Shown: piece after piece, positions 52,259-61,851 of the stretch | Layout of the letters: the number at the start of each line of letters is the position of its first letter | Numbering within the stretch: position 1 is the first letter of the stretch | Assembly (NCBI RefSeq): GCF_900105805.1 | Contig: NZ_LT629788.1 | Location: forward strand, 4,634,501-4,698,500 | DNA: 64,000 nt | Origin: Pseudomonas moraviensis | GTDB taxonomy: Bacteria; Pseudomonadota; Gammaproteobacteria; Pseudomonadales; Pseudomonadaceae | Direction: 5' to 3' | Notes under the pieces: model-generated | What the model saw: the letters and a program-made list of their open reading frames with translations, nothing else | What the model was told of the DNA's origin: nothing | Databases searched by the model: none | Position numbers and translations under genes: made by a program

Positions 52259-53752
52259 ATGTCCCTCTCCATCGTCCACAGTCGCGCCCAGATTGGCGTG
52301 GATGCTCCCGCCGTCACTGTCGAAGTTCATCTGGCAAACGGTCTGCCCTCCCTGACCATGGTCGGACTGCCCGAGGCGGCGGTGAAGGAGAGCAAGGATC
52401 GCGTACGCAGCGCGATCATCAACTCCGGACTGCAATTTCCGGCGCGGCGGATCACCTTGAATCTGGCGCCGGCGGATCTGCCCAAGGATGGCGGACGCTT
52501 CGATCTGGCGATTGCCTTGGGGATTTTGTCGGCCAGTGTGCAGGTGCCCTGCCTGACCCTGGACGAGGTGGAATGTCTGGGCGAGTTGGCGCTGTCGGGT
52601 GCCGTGCGGCCGGTGCGTGGTGTGCTGCCGGCGGCACTGGCGGCGCGCAAGGCCGGGCGGGCGTTGGTGGTGCCGCGGGCGAATGCGGAAGAGGCGTGTC
52701 TGGCCTCGGGGTTGAAGGTGTTTGCGGTGGATCATTTGCTGGAAGCGGTGGCCCATTTCAACGGGCACACGCCGGTGGAGCCTTACGTTTCCGACGGCTT
52801 AATGCATGCCGCCAAACCCTATCCCGATCTCAATGAGGTGCAGGGGCAGACAGCCGCCAAACGCGCACTGCTGATTGCCGCAGCGGGGGCGCACAATTTG
52901 TTGTTCAGCGGGCCTCCAGGAACCGGCAAGACGCTGCTGGCCAGTCGTCTGCCGGGGTTGCTGCCGCCGCTTTCCGAGTGCGAAGCGCTGGAAGTGGCAG
53001 CGATTCAATCGGTCGCCAGCGGTGTGCCTCTGACTCACTGGCCGCAGCGTCCCTTCCGGCAACCGCACCATTCGGCTTCCGGACCGGCACTGGTCGGTGG
53101 CAGTTCAAAACCGCAACCCGGTGAAATCACCCTGGCTCATCACGGCGTGCTGTTTCTCGATGAATTGCCGGAGTTTGATCGCAAGGTTCTCGAGGTGCTC
53201 CGCGAGCCCTTGGAGTCCGGGCATATCGTCATCGCCCGCGCCAAGGATCGCGTGCGTTTCCCGGCGCGCTTTCAGCTGGTGGCAGCGATGAATCCGTGTC
53301 CCTGTGGATATCTTGGCGAACCGAGCGGCAAATGCTCGTGCACACCGGACATGGTGCAGCGCTATCGCAACAAATTGTCGGGGCCGCTGCTGGATCGTAT
53401 CGATCTGCACCTGACCGTGGCGCGTGAAGCGACAGCATTGAATCCGGCAGCCAAGCTCGGGGAGGACAGCGCCAGCGCTGCGGCGTTGGTGGCTGAAGCG
53501 CGGGAGCGCCAGCAAAAACGCCAAGGCTGCGCCAATGCGTTTCTCGATCTGCCGGGGTTGAAGCGTCACTGCAAGTTATCCACAGCCGATGAGAGATGGC
53601 TGGAAGGGGCCTGCGAGCGACTGATCCTGTCGCTGCGCTCGGCGCATCGCCTGCTCAAGGTCGCGCGCACACTGGCGGATCTTGAGCAGGCCGATGCGAT
53701 TACCCGCGAGCATCTGGCGGAGGCACTGCAATACCGGCCGGCGACACCTTAA
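52259..53752 (+). CDS. YifB-family magnesium chelatase-like AAA ATPase (ComM-like)
   Basis: 497 residues, the usual YifB/ComM size. In naturally competent bacteria ComM is a branch-migration helicase for incoming DNA. N-terminal Lon-protease-like S16 fold (RAQIGVDAPAVTVEVHLANGLPS), Walker A SGPPGTGKT near 215-223, Walker B HGVLFLDELPEFDRKVLEV, then the zinc-binding loop with MNPCPCGYLG and SGKCSCTP (four Cys). C-terminal helical lid (RLLKVARTLADLEQADAITREHL). Ribosome site AAGGA, 6 bases. Convergent with the next gene; the two TAA stops overlap. Confidence 0.96.
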   Translation: MSLSIVHSRAQIGVDAPAVTVEVHLANGLPSLTMVGLPEAAVKESKDRVRSAIINSGLQFPARRITLNLAPADLPKDGGRFDLAIALGILSASVQVPCLTLDEVECLGELALSGAVRPVRGVLPAALAARKAGRALVVPRANAEEACLASGLKVFAVDHLLEAVAHFNGHTPVEPYVSDGLMHAAKPYPDLNEVQGQTAAKRALLIAAAGAHNLLFSGPPGTGKTLLASRLPGLLPPLSECEALEVAAIQSVASGVPLTHWPQRPFRQPHHSASGPALVGGSSKPQPGEITLAHHGVLFLDELPEFDRKVLEVLREPLESGHIVIARAKDRVRFPARFQLVAAMNPCPCGYLGEPSGKCSCTPDMVQRYRNKLSGPLLDRIDLHLTVAREATALNPAAKLGEDSASAAALVAEARERQQKRQGCANAFLDLPGLKRHCKLSTADERWLEGACERLILSLRSAHRLLKVARTLADLEQADAITREHLAEALQYRPATP

Positions 53753-54963
53753 TGCTCAGTCAGATCAACCAGCGGCGTCTGGCGCACTTCGGTGTCGCGC
53801 CCGGCCTGAATATCGGTCACACGCTTCAGGGCGTTATCCACCGCAGCCTTATCGGCCAGCAGGCTATAGCTGATCTGGAACTGTTTGTGTTCTTTCGGCG
53901 CAATGGTCGGCACCAGATTCAACGGCCGCTGATAGCGACGGTTATAGGAAAAACTCGTCCCAGGCTCCAGCCCGGTGACGTAGCCCTGCCCTTGGGTGTC
54001 GGTGTTTTTCCACAGCGAGAACACTGGCAACTGCTGGGTATTGAAGCCAACCGCAACGCCGAGGCTACCGGCCTTGTTGTGCAGCACGGTCAGGGTATCG
54101 CCCTTGGCGTCCGCATATGGCACAACGTTGTAGACCGTTTCGTCGTAGTCCCTGGTCGGTGCGCGGTACGTCTGCCAGTCGGGCAGATCACCCTTGGCCT
54201 TGTCGTTGAACGGCGATACCTGCTTCACCGGCGCAGCAAACTTCGCGCCCTGCTCAAGAAACGGCGTACTGAAATTGCTGTGATACAGCGCCTGATATTC
54301 CTTCGCATAGTCGCCGTTATTGGTCAGGGTATCGTTGAGGACGAAGCTTGCGCTGCCAGGTTCAGTGACCAGTTCGGTTGCTACCGAGAAATCGACTTTC
54401 TTGAATGCCTGCTCTTTCAGCTCGCCACGCAGCGTAATGGCATACGGCGGTTTTTCATCGATGTGCAGAGTGACGGTGCTGGCCGGGATATTGGCGGCGC
54501 GACCATGCAGGGTCAGCAGTTCACCGTTGTCCATGCCGGGATGGCCAACCCACTCGTAACCGCAACGGGTGACCAGTTCATTGAAGCCTTCCAGCCAGCC
54601 CAGGCCACCGCGGCCGTTGAGCTCGATGAACGCCGGGTTGACCACGTCCTTGACCGGCGAATCCCAGCCCATGCGCACGTCGCCCACCGAAGCTTGCAAC
54701 ACGTTCATGCCACGGTTCGGCACCACCGAAAGCTTCATCGTGCCGTTATCGATATCGACGATGCTGACGCCCTCCTGACGACCGCCGTGCAGGGTGCGCA
54801 GGGTCACGGAAAACGGCTTGGTGGTTTTTACACCGAGCTGTTCACTGGTGATCGTCCAGTTTTTTGCCGGGGTGTTGGCGTCGAGCAGGACATAGTCCCA
54901 GGCCATGGCGTGGGAAGCGGCAGAGAATGCGCCGAGAGCGACGAGGAGTTTGAGCGGAGTCAT
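53749..54963 (-). CDS. DUF4432 family secreted aldose-1-epimerase-like protein
   Basis: 404 residues from the ATG at 54963. The first ~20 form a signal peptide (MTPLKLLVALGAFSAASHAMA). The conserved body includes KLSVVPNRGMNVLQASVGD and GYEWVGHPGMDNGELLTLHG with family His/Asp residues, and FSLWKNTDTQGQGYVTGLEP near the C-terminus. The galactose-mutarotase fold is expected from the family; the sugar is unknown. An in-frame upstream extension to 55107 contains REP sequence and is not part of the gene. Confidence 0.87.
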   Translation of the reverse strand: MTPLKLLVALGAFSAASHAMAWDYVLLDANTPAKNWTITSEQLGVKTTKPFSVTLRTLHGGRQEGVSIVDIDNGTMKLSVVPNRGMNVLQASVGDVRMGWDSPVKDVVNPAFIELNGRGGLGWLEGFNELVTRCGYEWVGHPGMDNGELLTLHGRAANIPASTVTLHIDEKPPYAITLRGELKEQAFKKVDFSVATELVTEPGSASFVLNDTLTNNGDYAKEYQALYHSNFSTPFLEQGAKFAAPVKQVSPFNDKAKGDLPDWQTYRAPTRDYDETVYNVVPYADAKGDTLTVLHNKAGSLGVAVGFNTQQLPVFSLWKNTDTQGQGYVTGLEPGTSFSYNRRYQRPLNLVPTIAPKEHKQFQISYSLLADKAAVDNALKRVTDIQAGRDTEVRQTPLVDLTEH

Positions 54964-55049
54964 GGCAGCAGCCTTTATTGGAGTTGTGCCATTTTTATAG
55001 CGCTGCGGAAACGTTTCAGCAAGTGCAAAGAAGCTGTGGGAGAAAAGCA

Positions 55050-55140
55050 TTCGCGAGCAGGCTCGCTCCCACAGGGACATCGGGCTTTCACAACATTTGT
55101 GAGTCACACCGAAAACTGTGGGAGCGAGCCTGCTCGCGAT
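55050..55140. repeat. REP doublet, GTGGGAGCGAGC subtype
   Basis: Inverted arms at 55050-55072 and 55118-55140. Confidence 0.9.
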
Positions 55141-55158
55141 GGCAATTTCAAAGACACA

Positions 55159-57135
55159 TCAACGGAAGCGATCAACCTCGGATCGCAGATCCGCCGCCAG
55201 TTTCTCCAGCTCTTTAGCGGTGATGGCCAGGTTGGAAACCACCTCACGCTGCTCACTGTTGGCCATGGCAATGCTCTGCAGATTGCTGCTCAGCAACGTC
55301 GCGGTGCTGCTTTGCTCCTGAGTGGCGGTGGTGATTGCTGCAAACTGCTGGCCTGCCGAACGGCTCTGCTCGTCGATCCGTGCCAGTGCCGAGGCGACAT
55401 TGGCGTTACGCGACAGGCCTTCCTGCATCAGCACATTGCCCTGCTCCATGGTGCTGATCGCGTTGCCGGTCTCCTGCTGGATGCTGTGAATCATGCTGGA
55501 GATTTCGTCGGTGGCCTGACGGGTACGCGAGGCGAGGCTGCGCACTTCGTCCGCCACCACGGCAAAACCGCGGCCCTGTTCACCGGCACGGGCGGCTTCG
55601 ATCGCAGCGTTGAGCGCCAACAGGTTGGTCTGCTCGGCGATCGAAGTGATCACGCCAACAATGCCGCCGATTTCCTGGGAGCGCTGGCCGAGGGTGTTGA
55701 TCACCGTGGCGGTGCTGTTCAGCGCACCGGCAATCTGCTCCAGCGACGACGACGCTTCTTCCATCGAGCTGCGACCAATCTGTGTTTGCTGGGCGTTTTC
55801 CTGTGCCAGGCGCTGAGTCGCGCCCATGTTGTCAGCGATGTTCAGCGACGTCGCACTGAACTCTTCCACCGCGCCGGCCATGCTGGTGATTTCGCCCGAC
55901 TGCTGCTCCATGCCTTCATAAGCACCACCGGACAAACCGGACAATGCCTGCGCGCGACTGTTGACCTCTTCCGAGGCGCGGCGGATGTGTTCGACCATGG
56001 TCGACAGCGCCTGGCTCATCTGGTTGAACGCGCGGGACAGCTGACCGATTTCGTCGTGGCTCGATACGTTCAGACGCACGCTCAGATCACCGGCACCCAG
56101 AGCCTCGGCCTGACGCACCAGATCGCCCAGTGGCGCAAGCTTGCTGCGCAACAGCCAGACCACGGAACCGACCGCGAGCAACATCGCCAGCAGGCTGCCG
56201 ATCGCCAGTTGCGTACCGACGCTCCAGGTCACCGCGCGGATCTCGGCTTTCGGCATGCTCGCGACCACCGACCACGGGCCACCTTCGAACGGCACGGCGA
56301 TGCTGTAGAAGTCTTCGCCCTTGTCGCTCCAGAACTCGCCCTTGCCTGGGGTTTTCACCAGGTTATTGATGGTCGGCACGGCTTGATCCAGCGCTTCTAC
56401 GCCGGCAATCGGCACCAGCCATTTGTTCTGCTCGTCGAGCAGGGCCAGCGAGCCGGTCTGGCCGATGCGGAAGCGCTTGAGATTGGCGAACTGCGCGTTC
56501 TGCGCGTCGGTGTAGTCGAAGCCGACATACAGCACGGCGATGATCTTGCCGCCCGCGTCGCGCACCGGGGTGTACTGCGACATGTAGTAGCGCTCGAACA
56601 ACAGCGAGCGGCCGACATAACTCTGCCCCGCCATCAACTTTGCGTACGCCGGGTTGGCATGATCGAGCACGGTGCCGATGGCACGGGTGCCGTCCTGCTT
56701 GCTGACGTTGGTGCTGACGCGAATGAAGTCTTCGCCGCTGCGCACGAATACCGTTGCCACGCCGGCGGTCATCTGCTTGAACTCGTCAACTTCCTTGAAG
56801 TTGTTGTTCAGCACCTCGTTGCCCAGGTGCAGGCCCGGGGTCTGCACGCCGGCCACGGTCACTGGCTGATCGGGGTGCACACTCAGGCCACTGCCGAAGC
56901 GTTTTTCGAACAGACCGCTCAAGCGCAGGGTGCTTTCGCGCAGCGTACCGTGGAAGGTACTCAGTTGATCGGCCAGCAGCCGGGCCTCACTGGCCAGATG
57001 CTCTTCACGGGTGGCGAGGTTGGCGGAATCCAGCGAACGCAAGGCGAACACCGTACTGCCGCTGATGACTATCGCCAGTATTACAGCGAGGGCGAGGCCC
57101 AACTGCGAGGCGATCCGAGCACGAGGTTGAGACAT
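55159..57135 (-). CDS. methyl-accepting chemotaxis protein with Cache ligand domain
   Basis: 658 residues from the ATG at 57135, AGGAG six bases upstream. One N-terminal helix (LGLALAVILAIVISGSTVFAL), a periplasmic Cache-type double sensor domain (about 55-315; YYMSQYTPVRDAGGKIIAVLYV and GPWSVVASMPKAEIR), a second helix (LAIGSLLAMLLAVGSVVWLL), HAMP (LGAGDLSVRLNVSSHDEIGQL), and the signalling hairpin with tip IAEQTNLLALNAAIEAARAG. The ligand is unknown; related receptors bind amino or organic acids. No pentapeptide for CheR binding was seen at the C-terminus (ends SEVDRFR). Confidence 0.95.
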   Translation of the reverse strand: MSQPRARIASQLGLALAVILAIVISGSTVFALRSLDSANLATREEHLASEARLLADQLSTFHGTLRESTLRLSGLFEKRFGSGLSVHPDQPVTVAGVQTPGLHLGNEVLNNNFKEVDEFKQMTAGVATVFVRSGEDFIRVSTNVSKQDGTRAIGTVLDHANPAYAKLMAGQSYVGRSLLFERYYMSQYTPVRDAGGKIIAVLYVGFDYTDAQNAQFANLKRFRIGQTGSLALLDEQNKWLVPIAGVEALDQAVPTINNLVKTPGKGEFWSDKGEDFYSIAVPFEGGPWSVVASMPKAEIRAVTWSVGTQLAIGSLLAMLLAVGSVVWLLRSKLAPLGDLVRQAEALGAGDLSVRLNVSSHDEIGQLSRAFNQMSQALSTMVEHIRRASEEVNSRAQALSGLSGGAYEGMEQQSGEITSMAGAVEEFSATSLNIADNMGATQRLAQENAQQTQIGRSSMEEASSSLEQIAGALNSTATVINTLGQRSQEIGGIVGVITSIAEQTNLLALNAAIEAARAGEQGRGFAVVADEVRSLASRTRQATDEISSMIHSIQQETGNAISTMEQGNVLMQEGLSRNANVASALARIDEQSRSAGQQFAAITTATQEQSSTATLLSSNLQSIAMANSEQREVVSNLAITAKELEKLAADLRSEVDRFR

Positions 57136-57322
57136 GAACAGCTCCTGGCCGAGCCACCGAATCCTCCTTGATCGCGGTAATTGCCCGGAAAATATTCTAA
57201 TAATGGGGGTAGCGCGAAACCGGCACGACGGTTCCACATGCTCGTAGTCGGCGGTAAAACCGAATACTTGAGCGCATTGCGTGGGTATGGCGCAGTGGTG
57301 GCATTGTGCCGGCTCGAACGTC

Positions 57323-58243
57323 TCAGCTCAAGCGTGTCACTGCCGGGAGCTGCATGGCGCGGACTTCGCTCTGAAGAAAGTCACTGAGGCGGCGCAAACG
57401 TTCACCTCCCGGACGGGTTCTTGGCCACACCAGGTAATAATCAAGACCACTGGCGACCGCTGTCGGCCACGGCAGACTCAAGCGCCCTTGCGCGACGTCT
57501 TCGGCAACCATCAGCAAATCACCCATGGACACACCGTAGCCGCGCGCCGCCGCGATCATGCCCAGTTCGAGGGTGTCGAACACCTGACCGCCCTTGAGCG
57601 AGACCTGATCGGATAACCCCATGCGCTCCAGCCAACTGCGCCAGTCTCGGCGATCCGGGGTCGGATGCAACAGTTCGGCGCTGCCCAGGCGCGCCACGTC
57701 CCAGGGCTGGTCATTGAGAAGGTTCGGCGCGCCAACCGGGATCAATTCCTCGGGAAACAGCAGGCTCGCTTCCCAGTCCGGCGGGAAATGCCCGTCGCTG
57801 AGCAACACGGCGCAATCGAACGGCTCATTGTTGAAATCCACCGAATCGATGTCCATCCACGCGCTCGTCAGTTGCACCTCATTGCCCGGCTGCAAGTGGC
57901 GGAAGCGGCTCAGCCGCGCCAGCAACCAACGCATGGTCAGGGTTGAGGGTGCCTTCATGCGCAGGATGTCGTCCTCGGCGCGCAAGGTGTTGCAGGCGCG
58001 CTCGAGGGCGGCAAAGCCTTCGCGGATACCGGGCAACAGCAGCCGGGCCGATTCGGTCAGCTGCAAGTTGCGGCCGCTGCGATGAAACAGCCGGCAGGCG
58101 AAATGTTCTTCGAGGGTACGCATGTGCCGACTGACCGCGCTTTGGGTAATCGACAACTCTTCCGCCGCGCGGGTGAACGAGCTGTGTCGCGCTGCCGCTT
58201 CGAATGCACGCAGGGCATACAGGGGCGGAAGGCGTCGGGACAT
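57323..58243 (-). CDS. LysR-family transcriptional regulator, GcvA-like
   Basis: 306 residues from the ATG at 58243, which follows GGAG by 8 bases. The HTH domain MSRRLPPLYALRAFEAAARH and ITQSAVSRHMRTLEEHFACRLF is GcvA/AmpR-type. A periplasmic-binding-like effector domain follows (LSFNNEPF..., ERMGLSDQVSLKGGQVFDTLELG, GVSMGDLLM). It is divergent from the MATE transporter across 153 bases, so it probably regulates that gene. The effector is unknown. Confidence 0.93.
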   Translation of the reverse strand: MSRRLPPLYALRAFEAAARHSSFTRAAEELSITQSAVSRHMRTLEEHFACRLFHRSGRNLQLTESARLLLPGIREGFAALERACNTLRAEDDILRMKAPSTLTMRWLLARLSRFRHLQPGNEVQLTSAWMDIDSVDFNNEPFDCAVLLSDGHFPPDWEASLLFPEELIPVGAPNLLNDQPWDVARLGSAELLHPTPDRRDWRSWLERMGLSDQVSLKGGQVFDTLELGMIAAARGYGVSMGDLLMVAEDVAQGRLSLPWPTAVASGLDYYLVWPRTRPGGERLRRLSDFLQSEVRAMQLPAVTRLS

Positions 58244-58396
58244 ACACAAAGCTCCAGTAGCGGGATGCAGCCGGTTCGGCCGAGACGGTTCAGGATGAGT
58301 ATTAATCATGCCACCCATCCTTTTTATCCCTTTGTGCAACGCCTGCCAAGCGCCGAGAATCGACGCTCTTCTGTTCCCTTTGATATTTGGGTGGTG

Positions 58397-59797
58397 ATGA
58401 CCATGCGGCATCCTGTGCGTACCGAACTCTGGGCCATTCTGCGGCTGGCGGGGCCGCTGATTGCTTCGCAGTTGGCGCACATGCTGATGGTGCTGACCGA
58501 CACCCTGATGATGGCGCGCTTGAGTCCAGAAGCGCTGGCCGGTGGCGGCCTCGGTGCGGCCAGCTATTCGTTCGTGTCGATTTTCTGCATCGGCGTGATT
58601 GCAGCGGTCGGCACACTGGTGGCGATCCGTCAGGGCGCCGGCGACATCATCGGTGCCGCGCGCCTGACACAGGCCGGACTGTGGCTGGCCTGGCTGATGG
58701 CGCTCGGCGCCGGGCTGCTGCTGTGGAACCTCAAACCCGTGTTGCTGCTGTTTGGCCAGACCGAAACCAACGTCAACGCCGCCGGGCAATTCCTCATCGC
58801 CCTGCCCTTCGCCTTGCCGGGTTATCTGAGCTTCATGGCCCTGCGCGGTTTCACCAGTGCGATTGGCCGGGCGACGCCAGTGATGGTGATCAGCCTCGCC
58901 GGCACGGTGGCCAATTTCCTGCTCAACTACGCGCTGATCACCGGCATGTTCGGTCTGCCGCACCTGGGTCTGACCGGCATCGGTCTGGTCACGGCGATTG
59001 TCGCCAACTGCATGGCACTGGCGCTGGCCTGGCACATTCGCCGGCATCCGGCCTATGACGCTTATCCGTTGCGCGTCGGTCTGTCGCGGCCGAACCGGCA
59101 ATACCTGAAAGAACTCTGGCGCCTGGGCCTGCCGATTGGCGGCACCTATGCGGTGGAGGTCGGGTTGTTCGCTTTCGCTGCACTGTGCATGGGCACCATG
59201 GGCAGCACGCAAATGGGCGCGCACCAAATCGCTCTGCAGATCGTTTCTGTGGCGTTCATGGTTCCGGCCGGGATGTCCTATGCCATCACCATGCGCGTCG
59301 GCCAGCACTATGGCGCCGGGCAACTGGTTGATGCGCGGATGTCCGGCCGTGTCGGCATTGCCTTCGGCGCGGTAGTGATGCTCGGCTTTGCCCTGGTGTT
59401 CTGGCTGTGGCCGAACCAGTTGGTCGGCCTGTTCCTCGACCATAACGACCCGGCGTTTGCCGAGGTGATCCGTCTGGCGGTGAGCCTGCTGGCAGTAGCG
59501 GCGTGGTTCGAGTTGTTCGACGGCACGCAGACGATTGCCATGGGCTGTATCCGCGGGCTCAAGGATGCCAAGACCACCTTCCTGGTCGGCCTGGCTTGCT
59601 ATTGGCTGATCGGCGCGCCGGCGGCGTGGTGGATGGCTTTCCACCTCAATTGGGGGCCGACCGGTGTCTGGTGGGGACTGGCGCTGGGGTTGGCGTGCGC
59701 GGCAGTGAGCCTGACGCTGGGGTTTGAATGGAAGATGCAGCGGATGATTCGGCGCGAGCCGCAAGCTCAAGGTTTTAACATCCCCCAGGCCGAATGA
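58397..59797 (+). CDS. MATE-family multidrug efflux transporter (NorM/PmpM type)
   Basis: 466 residues, twelve membrane helices. In Pseudomonas the related PmpM exports fluoroquinolones and cationic dyes in exchange for H+ or Na+. MRHPVRTELWAILRLAGPLIASQ is the typical N-terminus, with MLMVLTDTLMMARLSPEALAGG next. The middle repeat includes GLPIGGTYAVEVGLFAFAALC and VGLFLDHNDPAFAEV. The ATG at 58397 or the one at 58403 could be used; GGTGG precedes both weakly. Divergent from the LysR gene. Confidence 0.93.
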   Translation: MTMRHPVRTELWAILRLAGPLIASQLAHMLMVLTDTLMMARLSPEALAGGGLGAASYSFVSIFCIGVIAAVGTLVAIRQGAGDIIGAARLTQAGLWLAWLMALGAGLLLWNLKPVLLLFGQTETNVNAAGQFLIALPFALPGYLSFMALRGFTSAIGRATPVMVISLAGTVANFLLNYALITGMFGLPHLGLTGIGLVTAIVANCMALALAWHIRRHPAYDAYPLRVGLSRPNRQYLKELWRLGLPIGGTYAVEVGLFAFAALCMGTMGSTQMGAHQIALQIVSVAFMVPAGMSYAITMRVGQHYGAGQLVDARMSGRVGIAFGAVVMLGFALVFWLWPNQLVGLFLDHNDPAFAEVIRLAVSLLAVAAWFELFDGTQTIAMGCIRGLKDAKTTFLVGLACYWLIGAPAAWWMAFHLNWGPTGVWWGLALGLACAAVSLTLGFEWKMQRMIRREPQAQGFNIPQAE

Positions 59798-59805
59798 GGT
59801 CCTCT

Positions 59806-59893
59806 GTAGGAGTGAGCCTGCTCGCGATTGCGGTATATCAGTCAATGCAAATGTTGACTGTTGAAAAGCTATCGCGAGCAGGCTCACTCCTAC
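59806..59893. repeat. REP doublet, GTAGGAGTGAGC subtype
   Basis: Inverted arms at 59806-59828 and 59871-59893. Confidence 0.9.
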
Positions 59894-59905
59894 AGGGGGT
59901 GGTGA

Positions 59906-61579
59906 TCAGCCGACGATTTCCAGAGCCGGCTGCTGGCTCGATCCCGACGTCAGGTATTCCACCAGCTCCTCCAGCGGCAACGGCCGGCTGATCAGATAAC
60001 CCTGCACCTGATCGCAACCGAACCCGCGCAACAAGTCCAGCTGCTCCGGCGTCTCGACCCCTTCGGCAACCACTTCCAGGTGCAGGTTGTGCGCGAGGTT
60101 GATCATCGCGTGCACCAGTTTGCGGTTCTCTTCGCGTTGTTCCATACCGCCGACAAAACTCTTGTCGATCTTCAGCAAAGTGATCGGCAGGCTGTTGAGG
60201 TGTACGAACGAAGAAAAACCGGTGCCGAAATCGTCCAGCGAGAAGCGCACGCCGAGGCGGCCGAGCGCGTCCATGGTCTGCTTGACCAGATCGCTGCGCC
60301 GCATCACCGCGGTTTCGGTCAGTTCGAACTCCAGCCACTGTGCTTCCACGCCACGCTCGGCAATCAGACGACTGAGCGTCGGCAGCAACTGGCTGTCCTG
60401 AAACTGCCGGAACGACAGGTTGATCGCCATGTGCAGCGGCGGCAGTCCCTGCTCGCGCAGAGCCTGCATATCCCGCAGTGCCCGGGCAATCACCCAGTAA
60501 CCCAACGGCACGATCAATCCGCTTTGTTCGGCCAGTGGCACGAATTCGCTCGGCGGCAGCAGACCGCGCTCCCCATGGCGCCAGCGCACCAGCGCTTCGA
60601 GGCCGACGATCTGGCCATCCTCAAGATTCAGGCGTGGCTGGTAATGCAGCTCCAGCTCGTCGCGGCGCAGGGCTCGGCGCAGTTCGCTTTCGAGGTCAGC
60701 CATGCTCCGCGCATTGCGGTTGATTCGCTCGTTGAAGATATGAAAGGTGCAGCCCTGCGTGCTCTTGGCCTGCTGCATGGCGATGTGTGCGTGCCACATC
60801 AATGGATCGGCACCGCCGTTGGCGCGGGCGTGAGCGATGCCGAGGCTGGAGCCGATCAGCAGGCTCTCACCGTCGACCCAATAAGGTTCGGCCAACGCCT
60901 CGGTAATGCGCTCGGCCATCCACTCGGCGCGTTGCGGCGCGCGGCGGGTGTCGATCAGCAAAGCAAATTCATCACTGCCCAGCCGCGCCAGTTGATCACC
61001 GGCTTCCAGCTGACTTTTCAGGCGCGCGACGACTTGCAGGATCAGACGATCGCCAGCCTGATGACCAAGAGCATCATTGGCATGGCGGAAGTTATCGAGA
61101 TCGAGATGGCCAAGGGCGAGGCCGCGACCGTCGCCTTCGGCAAGACGCGCGGTGAGCAGGGTCTGGAAACCCTGGCGATTGGCGATGCCGGTCAGCGGGT
61201 CCTGTTCGGCCAGGCGCTGCAGGGTGTTTTCCAGCACGCCGCGCTCGCGAACATGGCGCAGACAACGCTGGAGCATGCCAGCGTCGAGGGCGTCGAAGAC
61301 CAGCCAGTCGCTGACCCCGACCGGCGCGGTGGCCGGTTCATGCTCCAGCAGCAGAACGGTCGGCAGGCTGCAGCGCCCGGGCGCCGGCTGCAATGCCGGC
61401 AGGGTCAGCAGCACCGCGTGGCGGTTGTCCTCGAACAGGCGGCTGACCGAATCCCAGTTCGGCGCGCTGATCAGCACCGCCGCGCTCCCCATCGGAGCCA
61501 GACACTCACGCAACAACGCTGTCCACGCTGGCTCTTCGGCCAGTAGCAGCAAACGCAAGGGTTCGACAGGCGTAGACAA
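59906..61579 (-). CDS. GGDEF/EAL cyclic-di-GMP protein, likely phosphodiesterase
   Basis: 557 residues. The N-terminal ~115 residues resemble a receiver-like domain without a clear phospho-Asp (LRLLLLAEEPAWTALLRECL). The GGDEF domain (about 130-280) has DPLTGIANRQGF but the signature is ARLGSDEFALLI, so GSDEF in place of GGDEF. The EAL domain (about 300-540) is intact: GLEALVRWRHGERG, NLSFRQFQ, FELTETAVM, SLDDFGTGFSSFVHL, KIDKSFV, VVAEGVET, QGYLISRPLPL. So phosphodiesterase activity is expected. Its location next to rep matches the P. aeruginosa PDE gene ProE (PA5295) by memory. Confidence 0.93.
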   Translation of the reverse strand: MSTPVEPLRLLLLAEEPAWTALLRECLAPMGSAAVLISAPNWDSVSRLFEDNRHAVLLTLPALQPAPGRCSLPTVLLLEHEPATAPVGVSDWLVFDALDAGMLQRCLRHVRERGVLENTLQRLAEQDPLTGIANRQGFQTLLTARLAEGDGRGLALGHLDLDNFRHANDALGHQAGDRLILQVVARLKSQLEAGDQLARLGSDEFALLIDTRRAPQRAEWMAERITEALAEPYWVDGESLLIGSSLGIAHARANGGADPLMWHAHIAMQQAKSTQGCTFHIFNERINRNARSMADLESELRRALRRDELELHYQPRLNLEDGQIVGLEALVRWRHGERGLLPPSEFVPLAEQSGLIVPLGYWVIARALRDMQALREQGLPPLHMAINLSFRQFQDSQLLPTLSRLIAERGVEAQWLEFELTETAVMRRSDLVKQTMDALGRLGVRFSLDDFGTGFSSFVHLNSLPITLLKIDKSFVGGMEQREENRKLVHAMINLAHNLHLEVVAEGVETPEQLDLLRGFGCDQVQGYLISRPLPLEELVEYLTSGSSQQPALEIVG

Positions 61580-61851
61580 GCTGACTCCCTAGACTCTGCA
61601 ATGATGTAGGCGGGGCATTATGCCGGTGTGCTGAACAATGACCAATGCGTTGTCCGATGACAACGGCAGTGAAAGGTTATTTTGTGTCACGAATGAGAAC
61701 ATTAGCCGCAAAATCCCCGCGTATCCTGCGTGAAAGTAACAAAACCGGCAAATCTGAATCGCGTGTTGCGTCACAAGTCGGACAGAGCAGCACAAATCGC
61801 TGAGCCTGTTAAAATGCCGGCCCATTTCGTCAACGACTCCCGAATTTTCGT

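Noticed and set aside
53752..57171. An open frame of 1139 codons on the plus strand, antisense to the DUF4432 gene and the chemoreceptor
   Set aside because: It spans two well-supported minus-strand genes and a REP doublet. Its composition is what the mirrored high-GC codon pattern of those genes gives. No recognisable motif.
57323..59887. A minus-strand frame of 854 codons that extends the LysR gene upstream
   Set aside because: The extension is antisense to the MATE gene and includes REP sequence. The LysR start at 58243 has a ribosome site and a typical N-terminus.
7551..59893. Repeated 23-base arms considered as a CRISPR array
   Set aside because: The copies are dispersed inverted pairs between genes, not direct repeats with regular spacers.
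61580..61851. Possible small RNA between the GGDEF/EAL gene and rep
   Set aside because: No hairpin with a T-run and no resemblance to known Pseudomonas small RNAs; more likely just the divergent promoters.
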